From Erythrobacteraceae bacterium CCH12-C2 (GTDB lineage: Bacteria > Pseudomonadota > Alphaproteobacteria > Sphingomonadales > Sphingomonadaceae), in assembly GCA_001556995.1 (NCBI GenBank), contig LSKF01000129.1:1-64000 (forward strand): DNA of 64,000 nt, in the 5' to 3' direction. The translations under genes and the position numbers were made by a program. The notes under the pieces were generated by a model, which worked only from the letters and a program-made list of their open reading frames with translations, was not told where the DNA came from and did not search any database. Shown here in pieces: positions 9,364 to 18,910 of this stretch. Numbering within the stretch: the first letter of the stretch is position 1; every line of letters begins with the position of its first letter.

Positions 9364-10494
9364 TCACGCCAAGGCGATGTGGCGCTTCATGTGGTGATCG
9401 ACGTTGCCGAACTCGGAGTCGAAGATCGTCAGCCGCTTGAAGTAGTGCCCAATGGCATACTCGTCGGTCACGCCGTTGCCGCCGTGGATCTGCACCGCTT
9501 CCTGCCCGATCAGCCGCGCCGATTGCCCAACGCCGACCTTCGCCGCCGAGACCGCCTGCTTGCGGGTGCGCTCGTCCGAACCGAGCCGCAGGGTGGCGAG
9601 ATAGGTCAGCGACACCGCCGTTTCATAAGCCGTGTACATGTCGACCATGCGGTGCTGGAGCACTTGGAAGCTGCCGATCGGCACACCGAACTGCTTGCGC
9701 TGGCGGCTGTATTCCACCGTCATCGCGTGGGCGACCTTCATCGCCCCGCAGGCCTCGGCGCAGATCGCGGCGATGGCTTCGTCCGTGACCAGCTCGATCA
9801 GAGCAAGGCCCTCGCCCTCCGCGCCGATCAGCGCTTCGGAGGGCACGCTCACGTTTTCGAAATAGACTTCCGAGGCGCGGCGACCATCGACGGTGACGTA
9901 ATCGCGGGTGGTGATCCCGGCGCTCGCCTTGTCGACCACGAACACCGAGACGCCCGATCGATCGCGCCGCTCGCCGCCCGTGCGCGCGGTGACGACGAGG
10001 TGGCTCGCCCAAGGCGCGCCGATCACGACTGCCTTGTGGCCATTGAGCACATAGCCGCTGCCGTCTTTCTTGGCGGTGGTTTCTAGGTCGGCATAGTCAA
10101 ACCGCCCGCGCGGTTCGGCGTGGGCAAAGGCAAACACCCGGCTACCCGCGACGATCCCGCCGATATGCTCTTCCTTCTGCGCCGCCGTGCCGCCGTGCTT
10201 GAGGAAGCCCCCGGCACAGACCACGGTCGGGACAAACGGCTCAACCACGAGGCCTTTGCCGAATTCCTCCATGATCACCATCGCATCGACCGCGCCGCCG
10301 CCAAAGCCGCCATCGGCTTCGGAGAAGGGCATGCCGAGAATGCCGAGCTCAGCCAGCTGCGCCCACACCTCGGGCCGCCAGCCTTCGGCGCTGGCAATGG
10401 CCTTGCGCCGGGTTTCCCAATCGTACTGCTCGCGCACCAGCCGCGACAAGCCGTCACGCACCATGCCCTGTTCTTCGGTGAAGTTGAAATCCAC
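9364..10494 (-). CDS. Acyl-CoA dehydrogenase, PimD/small-subunit-like
   Basis: This FAD-dependent enzyme would introduce the alpha-beta double bond in an acyl-CoA. The 376-residue product starts MDFNFTEEQGMVRDGLSRLV from a GTG codon with GGGAGAG upstream. The three acyl-CoA dehydrogenase domains follow in order: an N-terminal helical domain, a middle beta domain (FAFAHAEPRGRFDYADLET region) and a C-terminal helical domain with YSRQRKQFGVPIGSFQVLQH and IHGGNGVTDEYAIGHYFKRL. The FAD-binding QIHGG stretch is intact, here as AVQIHGGNGVTDE. It resembles the small subunit described as pimeloyl-CoA dehydrogenase in Rhodopseudomonas-type pim clusters. Its partner is the next gene upstream, 123 bp away, which fits a heteromeric pair. 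Confidence 0.85.
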   Translation of the reverse strand: MDFNFTEEQGMVRDGLSRLVREQYDWETRRKAIASAEGWRPEVWAQLAELGILGMPFSEADGGFGGGAVDAMVIMEEFGKGLVVEPFVPTVVCAGGFLKHGGTAAQKEEHIGGIVAGSRVFAFAHAEPRGRFDYADLETTAKKDGSGYVLNGHKAVVIGAPWASHLVVTARTGGERRDRSGVSVFVVDKASAGITTRDYVTVDGRRASEVYFENVSVPSEALIGAEGEGLALIELVTDEAIAAICAEACGAMKVAHAMTVEYSRQRKQFGVPIGSFQVLQHRMVDMYTAYETAVSLTYLATLRLGSDERTRKQAVSAAKVGVGQSARLIGQEAVQIHGGNGVTDEYAIGHYFKRLTIFDSEFGNVDHHMKRHIALA

Positions 10495-10518
10495 GTAGTC
10501 TCTCCCGTCCGTAAAAAG

Positions 10519-10608
10519 CCCTTCCCCTTGGGGAAGGGTTGGGATGGGGGGTCTGCCGTATCGGGGGTCGCCGCCCCCACCCCCCGCCCCCTCCCCGCGG
10601 GGAGGGGG
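10519..10608. repeat. Two perfect intergenic palindromes between acyl-CoA dehydrogenase genes
   Basis: CCCTTCCCC-TT-GGGGAAGGG (10519-10538) is a 9-bp-arm palindrome, and CCCCCTCCCC-GC-GGGGAGGGGG (10587-10608) has 10-bp arms. The 48 bases between them are G- and C-runs. Such C-rich/G-rich palindromes are common intergenic repeats in sphingomonads and relatives (recollection, not searched). In the mRNA of the acyl-CoA dehydrogenase operon they could stabilise or attenuate the transcript between its first and second genes. Confidence 0.7.
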
Positions 10609-10617
10609 AGTTGAACC

Positions 10618-11811
10618 TTACAGCCCCAAGATCATCTTGGTGATGATGTTGCGCTGAATTTCGTTCGATCCGCCATAGATCGACGTCTTGCGCATGTTGA
10701 AATAGGTCGCGGCGGCGTGGCTCGCATAGTCGGGGCCGACCGGGTAGTCATTGGTGTTGTCGTTCGACACCCCGCCATGGAACGGCGCGCCATAGACGCC
10801 CACCGCTTCCAGCGTCAGTTCGGTGAGGCGCTGCTGGATTTCGGTGCCCTTGATCTTGAGGATCGAGCTTTCCGGCCCCGGCCCCTTGCCCGCCTGCTCG
10901 CCCGCGAGCGTTCGCAGCTCGGTGATTTCGAGCGCGGCGAGATCGATTTCGAGCTGGCTCACCTTGCGAGCAAAATCGAAGTCCTTGATCAGCGGCTGGC
11001 CGTCCATCGTTTCGTTGGCGGCGATTTCGCGCAGCTTTTCGACGCCGCGCTTCGAGCGCGCGACCCCGGCAATCCCTGAGCGTTCGTGGGCGAGCAGGAA
11101 CTTGGCATAGGTCCAGCCCTTGTTCTCTTGGCCCACCAAATTCTCGACCGGCACGCGCACATCCGTGAGCCAGGTCTCGTTGACCTCATAGCCGCCGTCG
11201 AGCAGCTTGATCGGCTTCACTTCAACGCCCGGCGACTTCATGTCGACGAGGATGAAGCTGATGCCTTCCTGCGCCTTCGCGGTGGGATCGGTGCGGCAGA
11301 GGAAGAAGCCCCAATCGGCGTGCTGGGCGAGCGTCGTCCAGGTCTTCTGGCCGTTGATGATGTAGTGATCGCCATCGCGCACGGCGGTGGTCTTGAGGCT
11401 GGCAAGGTCAGAGCCCGCGCCCGGCTCCGAATAGCCCTGACACCACCACACTTCGCCGCTGCGGATGCCGGGGAGGTGTTTGGCCTTCTGCTCTTCATTC
11501 CCGAACGTGTAGATCACCGGGCCGACCATCGACACGCCGAAGGGCAGCGGCATGAAGGTGTTGGCGCGGGCGTTTTCTTCCGACCAGATGTAGCGCTGGG
11601 TCGGAGTCCAGCCAGTGCCGCCGTACTCAACGGGCCATGCCGGGACCGACCAGCCCTTGGCGCCGAGGATCTTGTGCCAGGCGACCATTTCCTCGCGGCT
11701 CATATCTTCGCGCATCCCGAAATCGCCCAACTCCTTGGGGTGGTTTTCGGCAATGAAGGCGCGCACTTCGTCGCGGAAGGCCTGTTCTTCGGCGGTGAAT
11801 TCGAGATTCAT
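10618..11811 (-). CDS. Acyl-CoA dehydrogenase, PimC/large-subunit-like
   Basis: The 397-residue product is the larger partner of the downstream acyl-CoA dehydrogenase. It begins MNLEFTAEEQAFRDEVRAFI and includes GKGWSVPAWPVEYGGTGWT (written AKGWSVPAWP here), the FAD-contacting CQGYSEPGAGSDLASLKTTA and INGQKTWTT. Late in the chain are LLAHERSGIAG and the end motif YGGSNEIQRNIITKMILGL, which carries the C-terminal FAD/substrate contacts of the family. ATG 11811 is preferred over an in-frame start at 11829 because the family begins here and GGAGAGAG sits at the right distance. It is the first gene of a minus-strand operon with the PimD-like and DUF1295 genes. Confidence 0.86.
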   Translation of the reverse strand: MNLEFTAEEQAFRDEVRAFIAENHPKELGDFGMREDMSREEMVAWHKILGAKGWSVPAWPVEYGGTGWTPTQRYIWSEENARANTFMPLPFGVSMVGPVIYTFGNEEQKAKHLPGIRSGEVWWCQGYSEPGAGSDLASLKTTAVRDGDHYIINGQKTWTTLAQHADWGFFLCRTDPTAKAQEGISFILVDMKSPGVEVKPIKLLDGGYEVNETWLTDVRVPVENLVGQENKGWTYAKFLLAHERSGIAGVARSKRGVEKLREIAANETMDGQPLIKDFDFARKVSQLEIDLAALEITELRTLAGEQAGKGPGPESSILKIKGTEIQQRLTELTLEAVGVYGAPFHGGVSNDNTNDYPVGPDYASHAAATYFNMRKTSIYGGSNEIQRNIITKMILGL

Positions 11812-12101
11812 GGGGCTCTCTCCAGACAATCAGTTTTGCTTTGCCACCTCTCTTGTCACGACAGCGCCGGGACTGAAAGGGCCAATCTGAAGGAGAAGGC
11901 CCCCTGAAGTGCGGAAATTCACGGGCCACTTGGCTTGATCGCCGTCGCCCTTGCAGGCGGTGCAATCCCATGGCCGTTTCAGCGCAAGTTCCGCAACCGC
12001 CTGTCGGCCGGTTTCATACCGATCACGACCACAGACTGACAAGGCTGGCCCGATTCGCGAGAGGCCTTCCCCCTCCCAGCCATCCCCGCTAACGCGCGAC
12101 C

Positions 12102-12542
12102 ATGAGCAACTGCATCTATGTCCTCAATGGCCCCAACCTCAACCTGCTCGGCACCCGCGAGCCCGAAATCTACGGGCGCGTGACGCTCGACGAGATTGCC
12201 GGGATGCTCGAAGACCGCGCCCGCGAATTGGGGCTGGAGATCGATATGCGCCAGTCCAATCACGAAGGGATGCTGGTCGACTGGCTGCACGAGGCGCAGG
12301 CTGAAGGCGCGCGCGCGGTGCTGCTCAACGCGGCAGCCTACACCCATACGTCGATCGCCCTGCTCGATGCCATCAAGGCGATCCGCACGCCGGTGATCGA
12401 GGTTCACCTCTCCGATCCCACCACGCGCGAGCCGTTCCGCCACGTTTCTTATGTGGGCATGGCCGCCGCGCTGACGGTGCAAGGGCACGGACCGGACTCC
12501 TACCGCATCGCGTTGGAAGCGGTCGCCGCAGGCCGGGTCTGA
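12102..12542 (+). CDS. aroQ: Type II 3-dehydroquinate dehydratase
   Basis: AroQ dehydrates 3-dehydroquinate to 3-dehydroshikimate, the third step of the shikimate pathway, as a dodecamer in the cytoplasm. The 146-residue protein has the full type II set: the NGPNLNLLGTREPEIYG block with the flexible-loop Arg and catalytic Tyr, SNHEG, LNAAAYTHTS, and EVHLSDPTTREPFRHVS with the active-site His and Arg. The length is normal. It sits in a 270-bp divergent spacing from the acyl-CoA dehydrogenase operon. It is 104 bp upstream of accB on the same strand, the aroQ-accB-accC order seen in many proteobacteria, so the three may share a transcript. Confidence 0.95.
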   Translation: MSNCIYVLNGPNLNLLGTREPEIYGRVTLDEIAGMLEDRARELGLEIDMRQSNHEGMLVDWLHEAQAEGARAVLLNAAAYTHTSIALLDAIKAIRTPVIEVHLSDPTTREPFRHVSYVGMAAALTVQGHGPDSYRIALEAVAAGRV

Positions 12543-12646
12543 ATCGTCACCAGACTTTCACAATTTGCACCCTTGCCACTTGCCAGCCGCAATCTGCGTG
12601 AATAGTCCCCGCTGCTCTAGGGGCGATACAACAACAAGGGACCATC

Positions 12647-13156
12647 ATGGCAAACGACGCGGGCCAAGGCAGCAAGTCGAACGGGCGCAAATCCGGCATG
12701 AACATCGACACCGCGCTGGTGCGCGAGCTTGCCGAACTGCTCAACGAGACCGGCCTCACCGAAATCGAGGTTGAGGATGATGACCGCAAGATCCGCGTCT
12801 CGCGCGGCGCGGTCGCTGCCGCAGCGCCGGTCTATGCCGCGGCCCCTGCGCCCGCTGCTGCCGCTCCGGCCCCGGCTGCCCCTGCACCGGCGGAACCCAG
12901 CGCCCCCGCCGGCCCTGACCTCGCCAACGCCGTCAAATCGCCGATGGTCGGCACCTGCTATCTCACCCCGGAACCGGGCGCAGCGCCTTTCATTGCGGTC
13001 GGCAAGCCGGTCAAGGAAGGCGACACCCTGCTGATCGTCGAGGCCATGAAGGTCATGAACCCGATCACCGCGCCCAAATCCGGCACGGTCAGCGCGATTC
13101 TGGTCGATCACGCCCAGCCGGTCGAGTTTGATCAGCCGCTCGTGGTGATCGCGTAA
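12647..13156 (+). CDS. accB: Biotin carboxyl carrier protein of acetyl-CoA carboxylase
   Basis: BCCP carries carboxybiotin between biotin carboxylase and carboxyltransferase in the first committed step of fatty-acid synthesis. The 169-residue product has an N-terminal helical part (residues 19-55) and an Ala/Pro-rich linker (about 57-88) with many APA repeats. The C-terminal biotinyl domain carries the canonical VEAMKVM, with the biotinylated lysine at residue 135. The [12 protein letters not shown] thumb region of bacterial BCCP is present. The start ATG 12647 has AAGGGA eight bases upstream. An in-frame ATG at the [14 protein letters not shown] block (near residue 18) is an alternative start. 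accC follows four bases after the stop. Confidence 0.95.
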   Translation: MANDAGQGSKSNGRKSGMNIDTALVRELAELLNETGLTEIEVEDDDRKIRVSRGAVAAAAPVYAAAPAPAAAAPAPAAPAPAEPSAPAGPDLANAVKSPMVGTCYLTPEPGAAPFIAVGKPVKEGDTLLIVEAMKVMNPITAPKSGTVSAILVDHAQPVEFDQPLVVIA

Positions 13157-13160
13157 GGCC

Positions 13161-14510
13161 ATGGGAATCAAACGCATCCTGATCGCCAACCGCGGCGAGA
13201 TCGCGCTGCGCATTCACCGTGCGGCGCATGAAATGGGCATTGAGACGGTCGCGGTGCACTCCACCGCCGATGCCGACGCGATGCACGTGCGGCTCGCGGA
13301 CCACGCGGTGTGCATCGGCCCCCCGCCCGCGACCGACAGCTATCTCAACATCGCCAACATCATCTCAGCCGCCGAAATCGCGCAGTGCGACGCGATCCAC
13401 CCCGGCTATGGCTTTCTGTCGGAGAACGCCAAGTTCGCCGATATCGTCGAAGCGCACGACATCATCTGGATCGGCCCCAAGCCCGAACATATCCGCACCA
13501 TGGGCGACAAGGTCGAGGCCAAGCGCACCGCGGGCGCACTGGGCCTGCCGCTGGTGCCGGGTTCGGACGGCGCGGTCAGCGATTTCGATGAAGCGCGCCG
13601 GATCGCCAAGGACATCGGCTACCCCGTGATCATCAAGGCCGCCAGCGGCGGCGGTGGGCGCGGCATGAAGGTGTGCGAGAGCGAGGACAAGCTCGAAACC
13701 CTGATGCAGCAGGCCGGCTCCGAGGCGAAGGCCGCCTTCGGCGACGCCACGGTCTATATCGAGAAGTACCTCGGCAACCCGCGCCACATCGAATTCCAGG
13801 TGTTCGGCGATGGGCAAGGCAATGCCATCCACTTGGGTGAGCGTGATTGCTCGCTCCAGCGCCGCCACCAGAAGGTGCTCGAAGAAGCCCCCTCCCCCGT
13901 CATCACCCATGAAGAGCGCATGCGGATGGGCGAGGTCTGCTCCAAGGCGATGCGCGACATGGGTTATCGCGGCGCGGGCACGATCGAATTCCTGTGGGAG
14001 AACGGGGAGTTCTACTTCATCGAGATGAACACCCGCCTGCAGGTCGAACACCCGGTCACCGAAGCGATCACCGGGGTCGATCTGGTCCGCGAACAGATCC
14101 GCATTGCCGAGGGTAAGCCGCTATCGGTAACGCAGGAGGAACTGGAGTTTACCGGCCACGCGATTGAATGCCGGATCAACGCCGAAGACCCGTTCAACTT
14201 CGCCCCCTCGCCCGGCCTTGTGACCTATTACCACCCGGCTGGCGGGATGCATGTCCGGGTCGATAGCGGGCTTTATGCCGGCTACCGCATCCCGCCCTAT
14301 TACGATTCCATGATCGCCAAGGTGATCGTCTATGGCCGCAACCGCGAAGGCTGCATCATGCGGCTCCGGCGGGCGCTTGAGGAAATGGTGGTCGAGGGCG
14401 TGAAGACCAACATCCCGCTGCATCAGGCCTTGCTACGCCAGGACGATGTGCTGAACGGCGATTATTCGATCAAGTGGCTGGAAAAGTGGCTGGAGGAGCG
14501 CGAGGTCTGA
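13161..14510 (+). CDS. accC: Biotin carboxylase subunit of acetyl-CoA carboxylase
   Basis: AccC uses ATP and bicarbonate to carboxylate biotin on AccB. The 449-residue product opens with [18 protein letters not shown], continues with [10 protein letters not shown], and has the ATP-grasp glycine loop [13 protein letters not shown]. It then shows [20 protein letters not shown] and the catalytic-site [18 protein letters not shown]. Length and order match the family. It begins four bases after accB, so the two are co-translated in the usual accBC operon. The C-terminus ends normally at WLEEREV. Nothing unusual is visible. Confidence 0.96.
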   Translation: MGIKRILIANRGEIALRIHRAAHEMGIETVAVHSTADADAMHVRLADHAVCIGPPPATDSYLNIANIISAAEIAQCDAIHPGYGFLSENAKFADIVEAHDIIWIGPKPEHIRTMGDKVEAKRTAGALGLPLVPGSDGAVSDFDEARRIAKDIGYPVIIKAASGGGGRGMKVCESEDKLETLMQQAGSEAKAAFGDATVYIEKYLGNPRHIEFQVFGDGQGNAIHLGERDCSLQRRHQKVLEEAPSPVITHEERMRMGEVCSKAMRDMGYRGAGTIEFLWENGEFYFIEMNTRLQVEHPVTEAITGVDLVREQIRIAEGKPLSVTQEELEFTGHAIECRINAEDPFNFAPSPGLVTYYHPAGGMHVRVDSGLYAGYRIPPYYDSMIAKVIVYGRNREGCIMRLRRALEEMVVEGVKTNIPLHQALLRQDDVLNGDYSIKWLEKWLEEREV

Positions 14511-14660
14511 CGCGCTCCAAGTCCCTGACATGATTGATGCTGCATTGCAGCGGAAAATCGCGTATCGCGCAAAGCCAGACCCCGATGGGCGGCGTGCCAA
14601 ATCATGCCTCTCGACTTATCGGAGCGTGCGACTGCCACTGAGGCGCGAAGGAGTGCCTGA

Positions 14661-15971
14661 ATGAACCGCAAGACCCAGATTGTCGTCGTCGGCGGAGGCG
14701 CGGGCGGGCTGGAGCTGGTGCGGCGGCTCGGTGCGAAGTACGGGCGCAAGCGGCACGATATTATCCTTGTCGACAAGAACCTCACCCATATCTGGAAGCC
14801 GCTGCTGCACGAGGTCGCGGCTGGGTCACTCGACGCTAACCTCGATGAAGTCGGCTATCGCGGGCATTGCTACCGCTGGGGCTACCGGTTCTTTCAGGGC
14901 AGCCTTGAGGGGGTCGACCGCGCGGCCAAGACCATCCGGCTCGCCCCGGTCAAGGATGAGGACGGCAGCGAGCTGATCGCGGGACACACGATCCGCTACG
15001 ATATCCTCGCGCTGGCACTGGGATCGGTGTCGAACGATTTCGGCGTGCCGGGGGTGAAGGAGCATTGCCTCTATCTCGACAGCCGGGTGCAGGCCGACCG
15101 ATTCCGCACCCGGTTGCTCAATCATTGCCTGCGCGTCAGCCGGGCGATGATGAACGATCCCACCGCCAATGAACAGGTTCGCGTCGCAATCGTCGGCGGC
15201 GGGGCGACCGGTGTGGAACTGGCGGCGGAACTCTACAACGCGGCGGGGGCGCTTAGGCACTATGGCCTTGAGGTGTTTGACGAGAGCCGGATGCATGTCA
15301 CCCTGCTCGAAGCAGGCCCGCGCATTCTGCCCGCTCTGCCCGAGAAGCTGGCCGCAGCGGCCGCGCATGAACTGGGCGTGCTAGGGGTGGAGGTCCGCCC
15401 CGGCGTGCAAGTGGTCGAGGCCCGCCCGCGCCAGCTCATCACCAAAACCGGCGACGTGATCGAGGCCGATCTGATCGTGTGGGCGGCGGGGGTGAAAGGC
15501 GCTGACTTCCTGGCAGGCCTTGGGCTCGAAACCAATCCGAGGAACCAGATCCTCGTCACCGACACGCTCCAGACCACGGTCGATCCGTGCATCTATGCGC
15601 TGGGCGACTGTGCCAGCTATACGCCCCCGGGCGAGGACAGCCCTGTCCCCCCGCGCGCGCAGGCCGCGCATCAGATGGCGGGGACTGTGTTCGACAACAT
15701 CGTGCGAATGCAACAGGGCAAACCGCTCAGGCACTTCACCTATCACGACAAGGGCTCGCTGGTGTCGCTGAGCCGTTTCTCGACCGTGGGGAGCCTGATG
15801 GGCAACCTCATCGGCGGGAGCATGGCGATCGAAGGGCGGCTGGCGCGGTTCATCTACACCTCGCTGTATCGCCTGCATCTGATCGGCATTCACGGCTGGG
15901 TGAAGGCGACCTTCCTGATGCTGGTGGGCCGGGTGAACCGCATCGTGCGGCCCAAACTCAAGCTGCATTAG
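14661..15971 (+). CDS. ndh: Type II NADH dehydrogenase (NDH-2)
   Basis: NDH-2 oxidises NADH and reduces quinone at the inner face of the membrane without pumping protons. The 436-residue product has the FAD-binding VVVGGGAGGLELVRRLG near its start and a second dinucleotide loop AIVGGGATGVELAAEL (about residue 176). It has the IYALGDCASYTPPGEDSPVPPRA region with its APRAQ-like quinone/FAD contact (here PPRAQAAHQMA). A C-terminal amphipathic or hydrophobic tail (RLHLIGIHGWVKATFLMLVGR) probably anchors it to the membrane. GAAGGAG lies upstream of ATG 14661. The 3' end overlaps the convergent GFA gene by four bases. Confidence 0.88.
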   Translation: MNRKTQIVVVGGGAGGLELVRRLGAKYGRKRHDIILVDKNLTHIWKPLLHEVAAGSLDANLDEVGYRGHCYRWGYRFFQGSLEGVDRAAKTIRLAPVKDEDGSELIAGHTIRYDILALALGSVSNDFGVPGVKEHCLYLDSRVQADRFRTRLLNHCLRVSRAMMNDPTANEQVRVAIVGGGATGVELAAELYNAAGALRHYGLEVFDESRMHVTLLEAGPRILPALPEKLAAAAAHELGVLGVEVRPGVQVVEARPRQLITKTGDVIEADLIVWAAGVKGADFLAGLGLETNPRNQILVTDTLQTTVDPCIYALGDCASYTPPGEDSPVPPRAQAAHQMAGTVFDNIVRMQQGKPLRHFTYHDKGSLVSLSRFSTVGSLMGNLIGGSMAIEGRLARFIYTSLYRLHLIGIHGWVKATFLMLVGRVNRIVRPKLKLH

Positions 15972-16417
15972 GCGCCGAAGTTGAAACCCTGCGCCATCGC
16001 TTCGGCCACCACCTCAGGTCCGGTCTTCATCGGACTTTCCTGAACAATATCATACCAGTCGGGTTTTTCATCGACAAAAATCTGCTGCTCGATACCAAAG
16101 CCCGGCGGCAGGTCGAACAATCCGGCCAGAAAGGATCGCCCGCCGGTCGGCAAGAAGCGATACCACAGGTTGCTGCCGCAAGTGGCGCAGAAGGCGCGCT
16201 CGGCCCACCCGCTCGATCGATAGACGGTGATCGCGTCCTCGCCCGAAACCTCGGCGGCCTCGCCTTTCACACCCGCAAAGAACGCCCCGCCCCAGCGCTG
16301 GCACATGGCGCAGTGGCATATATCAACCTCAGCCTGCATCGCATGGACGGTGATCGACACCGCCCCGCACAGGCAGTGGCCCGTCACCGGCGCGGCAAGG
16401 CGCGGCACACCACTCAC
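15968..16417 (-). CDS. GFA family protein (glutathione-dependent formaldehyde-activating fold)
   Basis: The 149-residue product has the three cysteine clusters that bind zinc in this fold: GHCLCG, CHCAMCQRWGG and CATCGSNLWY. Only the founding member acts on glutathione and formaldehyde; most relatives have unknown roles, so no reaction is assigned. The start is set at GTG 16417, whose GTGA overlaps the stop codon of the upstream Lrp-family gene by four bases. This indicates translational coupling; a longer frame reading back into that gene (to 16585) does not resemble the family. The stop overlaps the end of the convergent ndh gene. Confidence 0.8.
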   Translation of the reverse strand: MSGVPRLAAPVTGHCLCGAVSITVHAMQAEVDICHCAMCQRWGGAFFAGVKGEAAEVSGEDAITVYRSSGWAERAFCATCGSNLWYRFLPTGGRSFLAGLFDLPPGFGIEQQIFVDEKPDWYDIVQESPMKTGPEVVAEAMAQGFNFGA

Positions 16418-16875
16418 AGCGGGACGCCCGGCTCCTGCTTTGCGGTGCGGATCGTGAGCGAGGTCTTGACGCTTTCGACATTGGGCGCAGGCGTGAGCTT
16501 GCCCGTCAGGAATTCCTGAAAGCTCTGCAGATCCTTGCTCACGATCTTCAGGATGAAGTCGATCTCGCCATTGAGCATGTGGCACTCACGCACTTCGGGG
16601 AGCGCGCGCATGTGCTCCTCGAATTCGCGCAAGGACGCTTCAGCCTGGCTTTTGAGGCTGACCATCGCGAAGACGGTGATGGCAAAGCCCAGCTTCGAGG
16701 GATCGAGATCGGCGTGATAGCCGCGGATCACGCCATCCTCCTCAAGGCCCCGTACTCGCCGCAGGCAGGGCGGCGCCGTCAAGCCGACGCGCTGCGCCAA
16801 CTCGACATTGGTCACGCGGCCTTCCGCTTGCAGTTCGGCGAGCAGGCGGCGGTCGATATCGTCCAGATTGGCCAC
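16414..16875 (-). CDS. Lrp/AsnC family transcriptional regulator
   Basis: The 153-residue product has the N-terminal helix-turn-helix of feast/famine regulators (LDDIDRRLLAELQAEGRV, then NVELAQRVGLTAPPCLRRV). A C-terminal ligand-binding RAM domain follows (VMVSL-type strand as FAMVSLKSQA, then LPEVRECHMLNGEIDFILKI). These proteins form octamers and respond to amino acids or related ligands. It overlaps the GFA gene and is divergent from a histidine-kinase-like gene 223 bp away, which may be a target. The ligand is not predictable. Confidence 0.9.
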   Translation of the reverse strand: MANLDDIDRRLLAELQAEGRVTNVELAQRVGLTAPPCLRRVRGLEEDGVIRGYHADLDPSKLGFAITVFAMVSLKSQAEASLREFEEHMRALPEVRECHMLNGEIDFILKIVSKDLQSFQEFLTGKLTPAPNVESVKTSLTIRTAKQEPGVPL

Positions 16876-17098
16876 TTGGCTTAAGCTCCTGCACCAGCAC
16901 CGCGGCGTTGACCCTCTGGCAACCCGCTTGCCCTATCATCACCATGAAACAAGAGGCGCGCCTTATGGCTCGCTTCGCTAATATTATTAGGTCTGACAGC
17001 AATTGTCCCGCTTTGCAACGCGCCTTGCACCGCAAAGTGTGACATTTGCCCGATGCTGTTAGGACGGCGATACGCGTTGCAGCTACGTAACCTTGAAG

Positions 17099-18910
17099 AT
17101 GACCGCCATCAGCGGCGATTCGGCGCGGTCAGGATGTGTGGGAGAACTTGTGTTTTTCGATGATCGCCTTGCCACCGTGCTGCGCCAGCAGGCCACAGGC
17201 GAGGCGGGATTGCGCACGCAATTCAGGCAGTTGCTCGATCTGCTCGGCCGTCAGAGGACAAGCCGGGGGCAGCAGCCCGATCAAAGCCTGATCGCGGCGG
17301 CATGGCTGCGGATGGATGCGCTCGCCGAGACGATTCCAGCCCATGAGCGCGCGCGCATCATCCGTGAGCCCGGCTGGCGCTTGCAGAGCGCCGAACTGGC
17401 AGCCCATCTGGCCGATTACGAACCCGAAGTCGCTTCGGCTGCGCTGAACCGCGCCGATCTTCGCTCAGCGGATTGGATCGCGCTGATTCCTCGCCTGCCC
17501 TTGCGCGCCCGGGGCTTTTTGCGCCTGCGCCGGGATTTGCCGGTCGATGTGGAGGCAGTTCTCGCCCGGTTGGGGGTGCAGGATCGCGGCCTTCCGCCGC
17601 CCGTCGCGGTTGAGGCCGCACCAGAGCAAGCCTCCACGCCCATCACGCCGCCACCCGCAGCGCCGGTCCTGCGGCGGATAAAGCCGGCACAGCCGCAACG
17701 TCCGACCCCGGAGGATAGCGGCCGCACCGAAATTTCCGCCCTCGTCGAGCGGATCGCGCAGTTCCGGCGCGAGCGCGGCGAGAGCCGTCAGGACCTTGAA
17801 CGCTCGCCGCGCCTGCCGCTCGGCGAATTGCCCGAGCGCCATGAGCGCCCGCTCACCAGTTTCGGATTTTCCACCGACACGACCGGGCGCATTGCCTGGG
17901 CCAGCCCCGAGGTGGCCGCGATGGTGATCGGGGCCCGGCTCTTCACCCCGCAGCGGCTGGGTGATCACGCGCTCGCGACTGATGCGGTGGAGCGGGCCTT
18001 TGTGCGGCGTCAGCCGATCAGCGGCGGCGAGATAAGCCTTGCGGGTGCCTCCGCCATCACCGGCGACTGGATCGCCGATGCCGAACCCCAATTCAGCCGG
18101 GAAGGCCATTTCACCGGCTATTTCGGCCGCTTGCGCCGCGTGCCCGAAGGTATCGATGCACCGGTCAGTGGTGACGCTCACGAGGCGGATCGGATCCGCC
18201 AACTGCTGCATGAGCTGCGCACGCCCGTCACCGCTGTGCAAGGCTATGCCGAGGTGATCCAGCAGCAATTGTTCGGCCCCGCTCCGCATGAATATCGCGC
18301 GCTGGCAGCCGCCATCGCCGCTGATGCCGCACATATACTGGCCGGGTTCGAAGAGCTCGACCGGCTGGCGCGGCTGGAAACAGGGGCACTCGCGATCGAA
18401 CCCGGTGACGCCGATCTGGCAGCACTGGTCCGCCGCACGCTGTACCAGCTCAATCCGGTGCTGGCGTCTCGCGGTGCGGCGCTTGCAGCAGCACTGGCTG
18501 ATGATGCGATGATGCTGCTGGCGATTGATGCCGATGATGCCGAAGCCTTGGTGTGGCGCTTGCTCGCCAGCCTCGCCGGTGCCTGTGATCAAGGCGAGAC
18601 GATCATGGTGTCACTCGACCCGCTGATCGGCGGCAAAGGGGCGAAGGTACGGATGCGTTGCACATTGCCCGCGCGGCTGGCTGCGCAGGAGAACGTGTTT
18701 GCCGCAAGCCTTGCAGCGCCCAACCCCGCGATCAATGCCGGGCTGTTCGGCGCAGGCTTTGCGCTGCGTCTGGCCCGGGCTGAGGCACGCGCGGCTGGCG
18801 GAAGTCTGGTGCGCGATGGCGACCGGATCGATTTGGTCTTGCCGCTGATGATGGATCAGCTGCATCACGATGCGCCGACGTCACCCGACAACTGGGCGGC
18901 GATGCCATGA
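17099..18910 (+). CDS. Histidine-kinase-like protein with degenerate ATPase domain
   Basis: The 603-residue product lacks membrane segments. Its N-terminal half (to about residue 245) is helical and unrecognised, with a Pro-rich linker near 170-205. A PAS-like stretch follows (FGFSTDTTGRIAWASPEVAAMVIG). The dimerisation/phosphoacceptor helix is intact: LLHELRTPVTAVQGYAEVI, with His in the right place. In the ATPase region the N-box is replaced by VWRLLASLAGACDQGE, and no DxGxG G1 box is visible; only a G2-like GLFGAGFALRLARAEA remains. ATG 17099 is preferred to TTG 17093. It overlaps the polysaccharide deacetylase gene by 4 bp. It may be a phosphatase or sensor scaffold rather than an active kinase. 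Confidence 0.75.
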   Translation: MTAISGDSARSGCVGELVFFDDRLATVLRQQATGEAGLRTQFRQLLDLLGRQRTSRGQQPDQSLIAAAWLRMDALAETIPAHERARIIREPGWRLQSAELAAHLADYEPEVASAALNRADLRSADWIALIPRLPLRARGFLRLRRDLPVDVEAVLARLGVQDRGLPPPVAVEAAPEQASTPITPPPAAPVLRRIKPAQPQRPTPEDSGRTEISALVERIAQFRRERGESRQDLERSPRLPLGELPERHERPLTSFGFSTDTTGRIAWASPEVAAMVIGARLFTPQRLGDHALATDAVERAFVRRQPISGGEISLAGASAITGDWIADAEPQFSREGHFTGYFGRLRRVPEGIDAPVSGDAHEADRIRQLLHELRTPVTAVQGYAEVIQQQLFGPAPHEYRALAAAIAADAAHILAGFEELDRLARLETGALAIEPGDADLAALVRRTLYQLNPVLASRGAALAAALADDAMMLLAIDADDAEALVWRLLASLAGACDQGETIMVSLDPLIGGKGAKVRMRCTLPARLAAQENVFAASLAAPNPAINAGLFGAGFALRLARAEARAAGGSLVRDGDRIDLVLPLMMDQLHHDAPTSPDNWAAMP

